NCBI GenBank assembly: GCA_002070965.1
Contig: MWEH01000084.1
Coordinates: 1 to 52,187 of the forward strand
Reading direction: 5' to 3'
DNA length: 52,187 bases
From: Firmicutes bacterium ADurb.Bin080
GTDB taxonomy: Bacteria; Bacillota; Clostridia; Christensenellales; DTU072
Numbering within the stretch: position 1 is the stretch's first letter; each line of letters begins with the position of its first letter. A program made the translations under genes and the position numbers. Positions 43,758-52,187 of this stretch are shown here, in pieces. The notes below the pieces were generated by a model. The model saw only the letters and a list, made by a program, of their open reading frames with translations, was not told the origin of the DNA and ran no database searches.

Positions 43758-45509
43758 ATGAAGAAAGGTAACATTTACAGAACATATAATTCCTCTCAAA
43801 TAGGGGAAAAAAATATTGGAGAGAATATTTTGATCGGAGGATGGATTGATACCATTCGTGATCATGGAGGAATATCCTTCATTGATGTGCGTGATCATTA
43901 TGGAACTGTTCAAGTTGTAGTCGAGAATAAGGAAATAGTGGATACTTTAAAGAAAGAACAGTGTATATCCGCTGAAGGAATTATTCGTTTAAGGGACATA
44001 TCAACCGTAAACCCAAAGATTAATACTGGGACGGTAGAACTACTCGCTAGTAGTGTGACGATCCTCGGCGATATTACCTCCCCATTACCTTTCGACATAT
44101 CCGGAAGCAAGGATATCCGAGAAGATTTAAGATTAAAATATCGTTTTCTAGATTTAAGAAACCCTGATGTTCACAATAAAATTATCCTACGCTCGGAAGT
44201 AGTAAATTACATACGACAAGAAATGAGAAAAATGGGTTTTCTGGAGATTACAACGCCCATTCTTACCGCATCTTCTCCAGAAGGAGCCCGCGATTATCTT
44301 GTCCCCAGCAGAAAACATAAGGGATGTTTTTATGCCCTTCCCCAAGCCCCACAAATATTCAAGCAACTCCTTATGGTCAGCGGGTTTGACAAATACTTCC
44401 AAATTGCTCCATGTTTTAGGGATGAGGATGCAAGAGCAGACCGAGCCCCTGGCGAATTTTATCAACTTGATTTTGAGATGTCTTTTGCCACTCAAGAGGA
44501 TGTATTTGAGACCGCTGAGAAAATTCTTTATGGAGTTTTTTCCACTTTTGGGAAAGGAAAGGTTTCTGCTCCTCCTTTTGAGAGGATCACCTACTCAGAT
44601 TCTATGCTAATGTTTGGATCAGACAAACCCGACCTTAGAAACCCTCTTAGAATAATTGATCTCTCCGAATTTTTCGACAAATGTGACTTTGCACCTTTCA
44701 AGAATAAATGCGTTAGAGGAATTAAAGTACCCAATGGGGCCTCTTTATCAAAAGGTTTTCATGAAAAGATGTTAGCCTATGCAATGGAGATTGGAATGAA
44801 AGGATTGGGTTATGTTACTGTGGAAGAAGACAATTCTTTTAAGGGACCGATAGATAAATTCATTCCATCTGAGCTGAAGAAAACTCTTTCAGACATAGCC
44901 GGGCTCAAGAAAGGTGACCTGTTATTTTTTATCGCTGACACCAAAGATAAAGCCCCTTTATTAGCTGGACAAATCAGAACTGAACTTGGGACCAGACTAG
45001 ATATCATTGAAAAGGACTCCTTTGATTTGTGTTTTGTAACCGATTTCCCGATGTACGAAATAGATGAAGAATCTGGAAACTGGGCCTTTAAACACAACCC
45101 CTTTTCCATGCCACAAGGAGGATATGAAAAATTGGTCAACTCCAACCCGGGAGACATATTGGCTTATCAATACGATATTGTGTGCAACGGAGTGGAACTG
45201 TCCAGTGGAGCAGTCAGAAATCATGAAATAAAAACCATGGAAAAAGCCTTTGAAATTGCAGGATATTCTAGAGAGGATCTTTCTAATAAATTTCCTTCTT
45301 TGTACAACGCATTTCGGTATGGAGCCCCACCTCATGCGGGAATGGCCCCTGGGATAGACAGAATATTAATGCTTTTATCTCAAGAGAGTAATATTAGAGA
45401 AGTAATAGCCTTTCCAATGAACAAGAATGCTCAAGACCTTCTTATGGGCGCTCCTTCAGAAGTAACCGAGAAGCAACTTAGAGAAGTACATATTAAAATA
45501 AGGCAGTAA
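43758..45509 (+). CDS. aspS: Aspartyl-tRNA synthetase, probably non-discriminating
   Basis: Charges tRNA-Asp, and probably tRNA-Asn, with aspartate. The 583 residues follow the bacterial plan: N-terminal anticodon-binding OB fold, class II core with the motif 2 region QIAPCFRDEDARADRAPGEF, an inserted GAD domain (about 280-410), and motif 3 GMAPGIDRILML. In the OB fold, RDHGG carries His36 where discriminating E. coli-type enzymes have Leu; that His is linked to non-discriminating enzymes. GAGGTG precedes the ATG at 43758; a longer frame upstream overlaps the promoter. gatC follows after 20 bp. Confidence 0.95.
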   Translation: MKKGNIYRTYNSSQIGEKNIGENILIGGWIDTIRDHGGISFIDVRDHYGTVQVVVENKEIVDTLKKEQCISAEGIIRLRDISTVNPKINTGTVELLASSVTILGDITSPLPFDISGSKDIREDLRLKYRFLDLRNPDVHNKIILRSEVVNYIRQEMRKMGFLEITTPILTASSPEGARDYLVPSRKHKGCFYALPQAPQIFKQLLMVSGFDKYFQIAPCFRDEDARADRAPGEFYQLDFEMSFATQEDVFETAEKILYGVFSTFGKGKVSAPPFERITYSDSMLMFGSDKPDLRNPLRIIDLSEFFDKCDFAPFKNKCVRGIKVPNGASLSKGFHEKMLAYAMEIGMKGLGYVTVEEDNSFKGPIDKFIPSELKKTLSDIAGLKKGDLLFFIADTKDKAPLLAGQIRTELGTRLDIIEKDSFDLCFVTDFPMYEIDEESGNWAFKHNPFSMPQGGYEKLVNSNPGDILAYQYDIVCNGVELSSGAVRNHEIKTMEKAFEIAGYSREDLSNKFPSLYNAFRYGAPPHAGMAPGIDRILMLLSQESNIREVIAFPMNKNAQDLLMGAPSEVTEKQLREVHIKIRQ

Positions 45510-45529
45510 TTCTGCACCAAGGAGAACAT

Positions 45530-45817
45530 ATGCTTACAAGAGAAGAATTCAATTCAATAGCAGAATATGCCCTAATCTCTTTTTCAGATAAGGAATCTTT
45601 GGAGATGATGAAGGACATGTCTGAAGTCATTAATTTTGCGAATAAAGTTAAAGAAGCTCATACTGATCTTCCTACATACAAAAGTCGATCGATTTCTGCA
45701 GAAGAACTTAGAGATGATATTCCAGGAGAATGTACTCCAGTGGACCTATTACTCTCAAACTCGGGCGGGGGAGAGGATGGCTTTTTTGTTATAAAACGGA
45801 GGGGAAAAAATGAGTAA
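45530..45817 (+). CDS. gatC: Asp-tRNA(Asn)/Glu-tRNA(Gln) amidotransferase subunit C
   Basis: Small belt subunit that holds GatA and GatB together. The 95 residues match the family. The N-terminal half forms the typical helices (IAEYALISFSDKE, MKDMSEVINFANKVKEA). The C-terminal part carries the loop LRDDIPGECTPVDLLLSN, equivalent to the LReD motif. AAGGAG precedes the ATG. The stop overlaps the gatA ATG by 8 bp (ATGAGTAA), so translation is coupled. Confidence 0.92.
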   Translation: MLTREEFNSIAEYALISFSDKESLEMMKDMSEVINFANKVKEAHTDLPTYKSRSISAEELRDDIPGECTPVDLLLSNSGGGEDGFFVIKRRGKNE

Positions 45818-47273
45818 AATCCTATATTATTCCAATCTTTTGAAGACTGGGAAGATTTCCTCTTCCGAATTAACAAAAATTTACTTGGACAGGATTGAAA
45901 AATTAAACCCAAAATTAAATGCATATATTAGAGTTCTTCCTGAATATGCTTTAGCACAAGCTAGTAAGTGTGATGAAATTCTATCAAAAGATAAGAGTTC
46001 TTCTCCCCTTACTGGAGTTCCAATGGCTTTAAAAGACAATTTGTCAGTTGTTGGGCTTCATACAACTTGTTGCTCAAAGATGTTAGAGAATTTTAAATCT
46101 ACTTTTACTGCTTCAGCCGTAAAAAAATTGTTCGACAAAGGAGCAGTGATGCTGGGAAAAACCAACCTGGATGAGTTCGCAATGGGCTCATACTGCAACA
46201 CGGGAATTTTTGGGCCAGCTCGAAACCCTTATGACTTGGAGAAAAGCCCTGGTGGAAGCTCGGGGGGAAATGCAAGTGCGGTATCTGCAGGTATTGCCCC
46301 TTATACTTTAGGTACTGACACTGGGGGTTCGACCAGACAGCCGGCAAGCTATTGTGGTATTGTTGCGTTAAAACCTACTTACGGTTCAGTTTCAAGATAC
46401 GGACTTCTTACTTTAGCTTCATCCTTTGACCAGATTGCCCCAATGACATCCACTGTGACTGACTGCGCTATAGTTTACGATGCTATTTGTGGCCACGATC
46501 CAGATGATATGATGACTTTTAAAAGAAAATATGAACCGACTTATTCTCAATTATCTGGGGAAGTCAAGAGACTACGAATTGGTATTTCTGATGATTTTTT
46601 GTCTTCATCTTCAGAGGAAACAATTGAATCTGTTATGAAGGCTGTTGATTTTTATGTTTCTAAAGGAGCAGAAATAGTAAAGGTTAAACTCCCTCACATA
46701 AAATACGCCCTTCCAATCTATTACATTCTTGGATGCGCCGAAATATCTTCGAATTTCGGGAGATTCGATGGTATTAGGTACGGATACAAGACAAGCCTCC
46801 AATATAAAGATATCGATGATATGATCACTAAAACCCGAACCGAAGGGCTTGGGAAAGACATCAAACGAAGGATTATGCTTGGAATATACTTTTTAAGCAA
46901 ACAAAACTATAAAGAGTATTTCCAAAAAGCATCGATGATGAGAAATGAATTAATCAGAGATTTTTCTAATGCATTCGAAACATGTGATTTAATTCTCTCC
47001 CCTACCTCGCCTACCTCAGCAGTATCTTTAGATTTTACTCCCGAAACAATAGTAGAAAAATATTATGCTGATGCTTGCGTAGCCCCAGCTAACCTATGTG
47101 GGTTACCAGCCCTTGCTCTTCCATGTGGGATCGGCCAAAACGGAATGCCAATTGGTATGCAGCTAATGGGCCCGAATTTCTCAGAGGGGACTTTATTAAA
47201 TGCCGGATATGCTTTCGAAAAGGAATGTAAACCTGAATTGAAACCTTCTATAGGGGTGAATTATGACTTATAA
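45810..47273 (+). CDS. gatA: Asp-tRNA(Asn)/Glu-tRNA(Gln) amidotransferase subunit A
   Basis: Glutaminase subunit that frees ammonia from glutamine for tRNA amidation. The 487 residues are full length. The amidase signature catalytic triad is visible: Lys75 in ALKDNL, Ser150 in PGGSSGGNASA and Ser174 in GTDTGGSTRQPAS, with spacing matching known GatA proteins. It overlaps gatC by 8 bp and gatB by 11 bp. Confidence 0.97.
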   Translation: MSKILYYSNLLKTGKISSSELTKIYLDRIEKLNPKLNAYIRVLPEYALAQASKCDEILSKDKSSSPLTGVPMALKDNLSVVGLHTTCCSKMLENFKSTFTASAVKKLFDKGAVMLGKTNLDEFAMGSYCNTGIFGPARNPYDLEKSPGGSSGGNASAVSAGIAPYTLGTDTGGSTRQPASYCGIVALKPTYGSVSRYGLLTLASSFDQIAPMTSTVTDCAIVYDAICGHDPDDMMTFKRKYEPTYSQLSGEVKRLRIGISDDFLSSSSEETIESVMKAVDFYVSKGAEIVKVKLPHIKYALPIYYILGCAEISSNFGRFDGIRYGYKTSLQYKDIDDMITKTRTEGLGKDIKRRIMLGIYFLSKQNYKEYFQKASMMRNELIRDFSNAFETCDLILSPTSPTSAVSLDFTPETIVEKYYADACVAPANLCGLPALALPCGIGQNGMPIGMQLMGPNFSEGTLLNAGYAFEKECKPELKPSIGVNYDL

Positions 47274-48675
47274 TCTAGTATGTGGATTTGAAACCCATGT
47301 TGAATTATCGACAAAAACGAAAATATTCTGTTCCTGCCCTACCGATTTTGGCGATGAACCTAACTCACACGTTTGTCCAAAATGCATAGCTGAACCAGGA
47401 ACTCTTCCTGTTGTTAATAAACAAACATTTATTTATGCCATTCGAGCAGGCCTCGCAACTAACTGCACAATAAGTAGAATTGTTCACTTTGACAGAAAAA
47501 ATTATACATATCCGGATCTCCCAAAGGCATATCAGCTTACGCAGTTTACAGAACCGATTTGTATTGGTGGACACATAAAACTTGACAGTGGAAAAATTAT
47601 CCGTATTAACAGGATACACCTTGAAGAAGATGCTGGAAAACTTATTCACAGAGGAGAATACACCTTTATCGATTATAACCGTGGGGCAGTGCCTTTGATT
47701 GAAATAGTAACCGAGCCAGACATTAGTTCTATATCAGAGGCAAGGGAATATCTCGAAAAACTCCAGCTAATTTTGCGTCACATTGAAGTATCTGACTGCA
47801 AAATGGAAGAAGGCTCTATGCGATGCGATGTTAATATTTCCGTTAATAAAACCGGAGAAAAACTGGGGACAAGATCTGAGATTAAGAATATGAACTCCCT
47901 TTCTTTCATAGAAAAAGCAATTGCCTATGAGTATTCCCGTCATGTCAGCGCAATCCAAAATGGAGAAATGTTATATCAAGAAACGCGCAGATTCAATGAA
48001 TCCGATGGGTCAACTTCCGCAATGAGAGAAAAAGAAAACGCACAAGACTATAGATATTATGATGACCCAGACATACCCACTATAATAATAGAAGAGAGTT
48101 TCATCGAATCCATCAAAAGAAGTCTTCCGGAACTCCCTATTGATATCAGAAATCGGTACCTCAACATTGGCCTCTCGGTATCAGAAGCAGACCTTTTGAT
48201 AAAATATAAGAAAGTTGCAGACTATTTCTCCGAAGCCATAAAAACTGGGGATCCAAAGATTTTGTCAAACTATATTCTTGGTGAAATTTTCCGCTTACTG
48301 GAAACCGAAGCCAAAAAAGAGATCTTTGACATTTTGGTTTCACCTGTTCAACTTTCCTCCTTATCTAATGCACAAAAATCTGGAAAAATTAATGCACAAC
48401 TTGCAAAAAAGGCCCTCTCTGAAATGCTTAAGTCGGGTAAATCCTGGGAAACATTTATATCAGAATCGGACCTGCAAGAAATATCGGATAATGAACTTAT
48501 CTCCTATTGCAAAGAAGCTATTGAAAATAATTCCAACGCCCTATCTGACTATTTATCTGGAAAAGAGAAAGCACTGAAAGCAATATTGGGATATGTTATG
48601 AAAAAAACAAAAGGAAAGGTTAATCCTGAAAAAACCGAGAAACTATTAATAGAGCTAATAACCAAAAAGGGATAA
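47263..48675 (+). CDS. gatB: Asp-tRNA(Asn)/Glu-tRNA(Gln) amidotransferase subunit B
   Basis: Kinase and transamidase subunit that phosphorylates the mischarged tRNA's carboxylate and transfers ammonia. The 470 residues include the opening CGFETHVELSTKTKIFCSC, a zinc-type cysteine set (CSCP, CPKC), FDRKNYTYPDLPKAYQ, EEDAGKLIH, MEEGSMRCDVN, and a C-terminal YqeY-like helical domain (about 320-470). It overlaps gatA by 11 bp. No terminator separates it from glnN 62 bp later. Confidence 0.97.
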   Translation: MTYNLVCGFETHVELSTKTKIFCSCPTDFGDEPNSHVCPKCIAEPGTLPVVNKQTFIYAIRAGLATNCTISRIVHFDRKNYTYPDLPKAYQLTQFTEPICIGGHIKLDSGKIIRINRIHLEEDAGKLIHRGEYTFIDYNRGAVPLIEIVTEPDISSISEAREYLEKLQLILRHIEVSDCKMEEGSMRCDVNISVNKTGEKLGTRSEIKNMNSLSFIEKAIAYEYSRHVSAIQNGEMLYQETRRFNESDGSTSAMREKENAQDYRYYDDPDIPTIIIEESFIESIKRSLPELPIDIRNRYLNIGLSVSEADLLIKYKKVADYFSEAIKTGDPKILSNYILGEIFRLLETEAKKEIFDILVSPVQLSSLSNAQKSGKINAQLAKKALSEMLKSGKSWETFISESDLQEISDNELISYCKEAIENNSNALSDYLSGKEKALKAILGYVMKKTKGKVNPEKTEKLLIELITKKG

Positions 48676-48737
48676 TTCTTTTATATTTTACCAAATTGAA
48701 AGACTCGTATCCCCCAAAACCTGAAAAGGAGATTAAA

Positions 48738-50831
48738 ATGAAAGACATATCGACAATTTACGGAAGTTTAGTTTTTAGCGATTCTGTAATGAAAGAAAGA
48801 TTATCTTCTGAAGTATACAAGGGAATTAGGCATACAATTGATACCGGTGCAGAACTTAGAGAGGATCTAGCACAACCAATCGCCAACGCAATGAAAGAAT
48901 GGGCTTTAGAAAAAGGAGCGACTCATTATACACATTGGTTTCAACCAATGACTGGCGTAACCGCTGAAAAACATGAGAGCTTTATTAAGCCAGTTGGAGA
49001 GGGTAAGGTAATAATGGACTTTTCTGCAAGCGCTCTTGTAAAAGGCGAGCCCGATGCTTCCAGCCTTCCATCCGGAGGTTTAAGGGCTACTTTTGAGGCA
49101 AGAGGATACACAGCTTGGGACCCCTCATCTTACGCTTTCATTAAAGATAACTCCCTTTGTATCCCTACCGCTTTTTGTTCATATGGAGGAGAAACTCTTG
49201 ATAAAAAATCCCCTCTTTTACGCTCAATGGACGCAATAAATCTTCAAGCAATGAGGGTTTTAAAGCTATTTGGAAATACAACGGCAAAAAGAGTAGTTGC
49301 AAACTGCGGAGCTGAACAGGAATATTTTTTGATTGACAAATCCATGTATGAATCCAGAATGGATTTAATCCACTGTGGAAGAACATTGTTTGGGGCCAGA
49401 CCTCCAAAAGGGCAGGAAATGGGGGACCATTATTTTGGAGTTATCAATCAAAGAGTCAGCGCTTTCATGAAGGATTTGGACGAGGAACTCTGGAAACTTG
49501 GGGTGCCTGCAAAGACAAAACACAACGAATCAGCGCCCGCTCAGCATGAGTTAGCTCCTATTTACTCCACAGTGAATCTTGCGACAGACCAAAATCAACT
49601 TACTATGGAACTTATGAAAAGTATAGCATGCAAGCATAATCTTGCTTGCATTCTCCACGAAAAACCCTTCGAAAAGGTTAATGGGAGTGGAAAACATAAT
49701 AATTGGTCCCTTGCTTCAGATGATGGCATAAACCTGCTTGAACCTGGAGATACTCCCCATGAAAATGCACAATTTTTACTTTTTTTACTTGCTGTAATTA
49801 AAGCAACAGATGAGTATCAGGATTTATTGAGAATCTCCGCAGCCTCAGCGGGAAATGACCTTCGATTAGGAGCACATGAAGCCCCTCCTGCTATTATATC
49901 AATCTCACTTGGAGAAGATCTCACGAATGTATTGGAAGCGATAGAAACCAATAAACCGTACAAGGGGCTAGGAAACAAAAAAATCATCTTGGGTGCCACT
50001 GTGCTTCCCCCAATTCCGAAAGATACCTCTGACAGGAACAGAACCTCTCCCTTCGCTTTTACCGGCAACAAACTCGAATTCAGACTCCTTGGGGCTCCTT
50101 TTTCAATTGCTTGTACAAATTATATTATTAATACCATTGTTGCAAATTCTCTTTCTGACTTCGCAGATGAACTTGAGATTAGTAAAGATTTCAATAAAGA
50201 CTTAACTGCACTAATTGCAAAAACTATTAGAAAACACAAGAGAATTATTTTCAACGGAAACAACTATTCCCTCGAATGGGCAGAAGAAGCTGAAAAACGT
50301 GGTTTAATGAATTTAAAAACTACAGTTGATGCATTTGAGCATTTTACTGACAAAAAGAATGTTGCGCTTTTCGAAAAGCATAAGATTTTGAGTAGAAACG
50401 AGGTTCAATCAAGAAGAGATATCTTGTTAGATAACTATATTAAAATTCTAAATATTGAGGGGCTAACAATGATTGAAATGGTAAAAAAACAAATACTGCC
50501 TGCCGTAATGCTTTATGAAAGAAAATTAGTTAAGTTGGCTCTTAATAAGAAAAAGCTCTCAGAGTCTCTTGATAGATCAGTGGAAACCGACATTATCGAA
50601 AAACTCTCTTCTGGAGGGACCAGAATGTATGAGTTAACAAATCAATTAGAGAATCAATTATCTGATTCCAATGAACTACTAGACATTTTACAAAGAGCAA
50701 AATATTTCAAGAATATAATTCTCTCGACCATGAAAGAGCTAAGACTTGTTGCGGATTCTCTTGAACCATTGGTGGCAAAATACTATTGGCCCTTCCCAAC
50801 TTATGCAGATATTCTTTACAGTGTAAAATAG
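48738..50831 (+). CDS. glnN: Type III glutamine synthetase
   Basis: Makes glutamine from glutamate, ammonia and ATP. The 697 residues are typical of GS III (about 700-730) rather than GS I (about 450). Recognised parts are HWFQPMTG, the FxLPSGGLR-like segment SSLPSGGLRATFEARGY, GAEQEYFLIDKSMY (metal-site Glu), KHNESAPAQHELAP, NGSGKHNNWSL, and DRNRTSPFAFTGNKLEFR. The ATG at 48738 has AAAAGGAG upstream and is preferred over a TTG 42 bases earlier. It ends the aspS-gatCAB transcript, so the amidotransferase and the enzyme making its amide donor are coexpressed. Confidence 0.95.
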   Translation: MKDISTIYGSLVFSDSVMKERLSSEVYKGIRHTIDTGAELREDLAQPIANAMKEWALEKGATHYTHWFQPMTGVTAEKHESFIKPVGEGKVIMDFSASALVKGEPDASSLPSGGLRATFEARGYTAWDPSSYAFIKDNSLCIPTAFCSYGGETLDKKSPLLRSMDAINLQAMRVLKLFGNTTAKRVVANCGAEQEYFLIDKSMYESRMDLIHCGRTLFGARPPKGQEMGDHYFGVINQRVSAFMKDLDEELWKLGVPAKTKHNESAPAQHELAPIYSTVNLATDQNQLTMELMKSIACKHNLACILHEKPFEKVNGSGKHNNWSLASDDGINLLEPGDTPHENAQFLLFLLAVIKATDEYQDLLRISAASAGNDLRLGAHEAPPAIISISLGEDLTNVLEAIETNKPYKGLGNKKIILGATVLPPIPKDTSDRNRTSPFAFTGNKLEFRLLGAPFSIACTNYIINTIVANSLSDFADELEISKDFNKDLTALIAKTIRKHKRIIFNGNNYSLEWAEEAEKRGLMNLKTTVDAFEHFTDKKNVALFEKHKILSRNEVQSRRDILLDNYIKILNIEGLTMIEMVKKQILPAVMLYERKLVKLALNKKKLSESLDRSVETDIIEKLSSGGTRMYELTNQLENQLSDSNELLDILQRAKYFKNIILSTMKELRLVADSLEPLVAKYYWPFPTYADILYSVK

Positions 50832-50851
50832 TTATTAACCTTATAAACCTC

Positions 50852-50880
50852 AACCCGACCAAATTAATGTCGGGTTTTTT
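50852..50880 (+). terminator. Rho-independent terminator of the aspS-gatCAB-glnN operon
   Basis: Perfect 8-bp arms AACCCGAC (50852-50859) and GTCGGGTT (50869-50876) with a 9-base loop, running into TTTTTT to 50880, 20 bp past the glnN stop. Confidence 0.92.
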
Positions 50881-50904
50881 GTTGGCCATTAAAGTTAATT
50901 GTAA

Positions 50905-51663
50905 TTATTTTGGTTTTCTAAAATCGATAATCCCGGGTTTCGAGTTAATAATTTTTGCTTCTGCCTCTGGATATCCCTTAATATATTTCTCAATTTCTTC
51001 AAATCGGCCTATTTTGGTTTTCTTGTGGCCATCAGTATTGGCAATGAGTTTAACATCAGTCATTAAAATTTTCTCAAATACTGAATATGAAAGTTCAACA
51101 TGTTTAGCATTAAGCTCAATCATCGTCCCGTAATCCGCACAACACTTTGCAATCTCAAGAGCATCAACTTTTGTTAGATGATTGATATGGGCAATAATAG
51201 CTATTGGGTATTTTTTTATCATAGAGATATATGCTCTTGTATTTCTTTCAATAACTCTTCTTGAAGGTTTAATCACAAAAGAAAAGTATGAGTTTAAATA
51301 GAGCTCACCAAATGATTTAAGTGTATAGGGTCTTGCTGGAGCATGGAAACCTGCAATAATATAGTCCAGTTGGGAGAAATCTTCCTCTCGTAAATCTATA
51401 TTTCCTTCAATGCCCGTTATATTTGCTTCAATTCCATGATAAATGTTAAGGTCACCAAATTGGTCTCTAAGTGATTCTATTTCTTTTTTTTGTTTTATAA
51501 ACTTTTCCCTTGTCAAACCACCGAAGCTTGGGCTTGCGTATCCATGATCGGTAATTCCAATGCTTTCAAGTCCCTTCTCCCTTGCGGCAGAAAGATTATC
51601 AATAACATTAGTGACCCCATCGCTATATTTAGTATGGGTATGATAGTCCCCGTATATTCTCAT
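50905..51663 (-). CDS. PHP-domain metal-dependent phosphoesterase
   Basis: Predicted cytosolic hydrolase of the PHP family, resembling histidinol-phosphatase or YcdX-type proteins; the substrate cannot be told. The 252 residues open with the metal motif DYHTHTKYSDG, then GITDHGY, a Glu-containing HGIEANITG, IIAGFHAP, IIAHINH, and near the end NTDGHKK, which together provide the trinuclear metal ligands. The ATG at 51663 has AAGG upstream; a longer frame overlaps the promoter. It is convergent with glnN and transcribed alone. Confidence 0.9.
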   Translation of the reverse strand: MRIYGDYHTHTKYSDGVTNVIDNLSAAREKGLESIGITDHGYASPSFGGLTREKFIKQKKEIESLRDQFGDLNIYHGIEANITGIEGNIDLREEDFSQLDYIIAGFHAPARPYTLKSFGELYLNSYFSFVIKPSRRVIERNTRAYISMIKKYPIAIIAHINHLTKVDALEIAKCCADYGTMIELNAKHVELSYSVFEKILMTDVKLIANTDGHKKTKIGRFEEIEKYIKGYPEAEAKIINSKPGIIDFRKPK

Positions 51664-51696
51664 ATTTTCCTTAATTAATTCAATTTGTATTAATGG

Positions 51697-51725
51697 ATTA
51701 TACATTTATCTGTTTTTTTTATCAA
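51697..51725 (-). promoter_or_regulatory. Promoter for the PHP-domain gene
   Basis: On the minus strand TTGATA (51720-51725), 17 bp, then TATAAT (51697-51702), about 34 bp before the ATG. Confidence 0.7.
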
Positions 51726-51844
51726 CAAATCATTAATTAATTGAAGTATTCTATATTTTTATCTTTTAGTTATATTAAATGAAAAATCTAAAGTAATCGA
51801 TTTTTTTCCTACATCTTTAATACTGTTGTTTCACTGTCAGTTCT

Positions 51845-52030
51845 CAAAGTAAGTGCAACAGTAAATCGTGGATTTAGTTACTTAGGGTAAGTGCAACACA
51901 GAGAGATGAAAAAACAATGATACTGTTAATGGAAGGAAGGATAAAAGAGGCAATTTCAGTATTAAAAAGAGCGAAAAAGCGCATGAAAAGGTAACGCCAG
52001 GAAAAGGCGTTTCAAAGTAAGTGCAACTCA
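51845..52030. repeat. Three copies of an AGTAAGTGCAAC motif, IS-remnant-like
   Basis: Copies lie at 51845-51859 and 52013-52027 (both CAAAGTAAGTGCAAC) and, less exact, at 51886-51898. The third continues to AGTGCAACTCA (52020-52030), which recurs exactly at 21-31 at the other window end. A stem AACGCC/GGCGTT (51993-51998 and 52006-52011) lies between. Such repeats look like ends or remnants of an insertion element, but no transposase is seen. I see no convincing gene from 51726 to 52187. Confidence 0.5.
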
Positions 52031-52187
52031 GATTTAGTCTCGATGGCTATGCAAATACCCTAATTTGTTGTAATATTTTGTTAGCAGCAGCCTAGAGACA
52101 AGGAAGAAAGAAATTAGCTAAATGTTGTTTAGAAGTCTGAGTATGGACTTGTTGTTTCTGACGATATCGTAGTCAGGTATCAATCGT

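Noticed and set aside
48696-48737. TTG start giving glutamine synthetase 14 extra residues
   Set aside because: The ATG at 48738 has AAAAGGAG at ideal spacing; the TTG has none.
51878-51994. Small open frame ending in a basic peptide (ATG at 51917, 25 residues ending KRAKKRMKR)
   Set aside because: There is no good ribosome site, the frame overlaps the repeat motifs, and the peptide matches no family I know. It could be a remnant of a mobile element, but that cannot be supported.

Overview
This window looks like a chromosomal segment of an AT-rich, low-GC Gram-positive bacterium (Bacillota, probably an uncultured Clostridia-type lineage). The evidence is the paired glgC/glgD glycogen genes, a type III glutamine synthetase, aspS next to gatCAB, LuxS, lipoprotein signal peptides without LPxTG anchors, purine-rich Shine-Dalgarno sites and textbook sigma-A promoters (TTGxxx, 17 bp, TATAAT). 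The standard bacterial code fits, with TGA used as a stop. No rRNA, tRNA, CRISPR array or complete mobile element was recognised.

Layout. (1) 281-3913, minus: a lower-glycolysis operon pgk-tpiA-gpmI behind a strong promoter. (2) 4175-6368, minus: a tRNA-dihydrouridine synthase and a YabN-like MazG protein that lacks most of the methylase domain, with a 34-bp tandem repeat running off the end of dus. (3) 6544-8163, plus: a beta-CASP metallo-beta-lactamase-fold nuclease, divergent from mazG. (4) 8343-11499, minus: luxS with a lysine-rich tail, an M29 aminopeptidase and an acyltransferase/zinc-ribbon fusion. (5) 11685-25430, minus: two secreted lipoproteins, an unrecognised acidic 890-residue protein and a 3615-residue protein built of InlB-type B-repeat-like modules followed by a very long BspA-type leucine-rich repeat array. 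This is the most distinctive and least described part of the window. (6) 25834-30708, plus: a GNAT acetyltransferase, a membrane-anchored alkaline phosphatase, a GNAT-like acyltransferase and an AMP-forming acyl-CoA synthetase. (7) 30839-41931, minus: ispE-glgB-glgC-glgD-glgA-glgP, followed by a GH13 glycosidase, giving glycogen synthesis and breakdown in one block. (8) 42356-43548: a LURP-one-related protein (minus) and a CYTH-domain protein (plus). (9) 43758-50831, plus: aspS-gatC-gatA-gatB-glnN, bounded by its own promoter and terminator. (10) 50905-51663, minus: a PHP phosphoesterase.

How the parts fit. pgk-tpiA-gpmI and the glycogen block give storage and use of glucose. The AspRS carries a signature associated with non-discriminating enzymes and sits with GatCAB and a glutamine synthetase. 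This suggests that Asn-tRNA and/or Gln-tRNA is made by transamidation, with the amide donor made by the last gene of the same transcript. The two lipoproteins probably act at the outer face of the membrane, the large one as an adhesin or scaffold; this is inferred from domain type only.

The two window ends share a short motif (AGTGCAACTCA), and the right end has three copies of a related sequence. They look like remnants of an insertion element, but no transposase is visible. All positions come from reading the sequence by eye; no database search was run.
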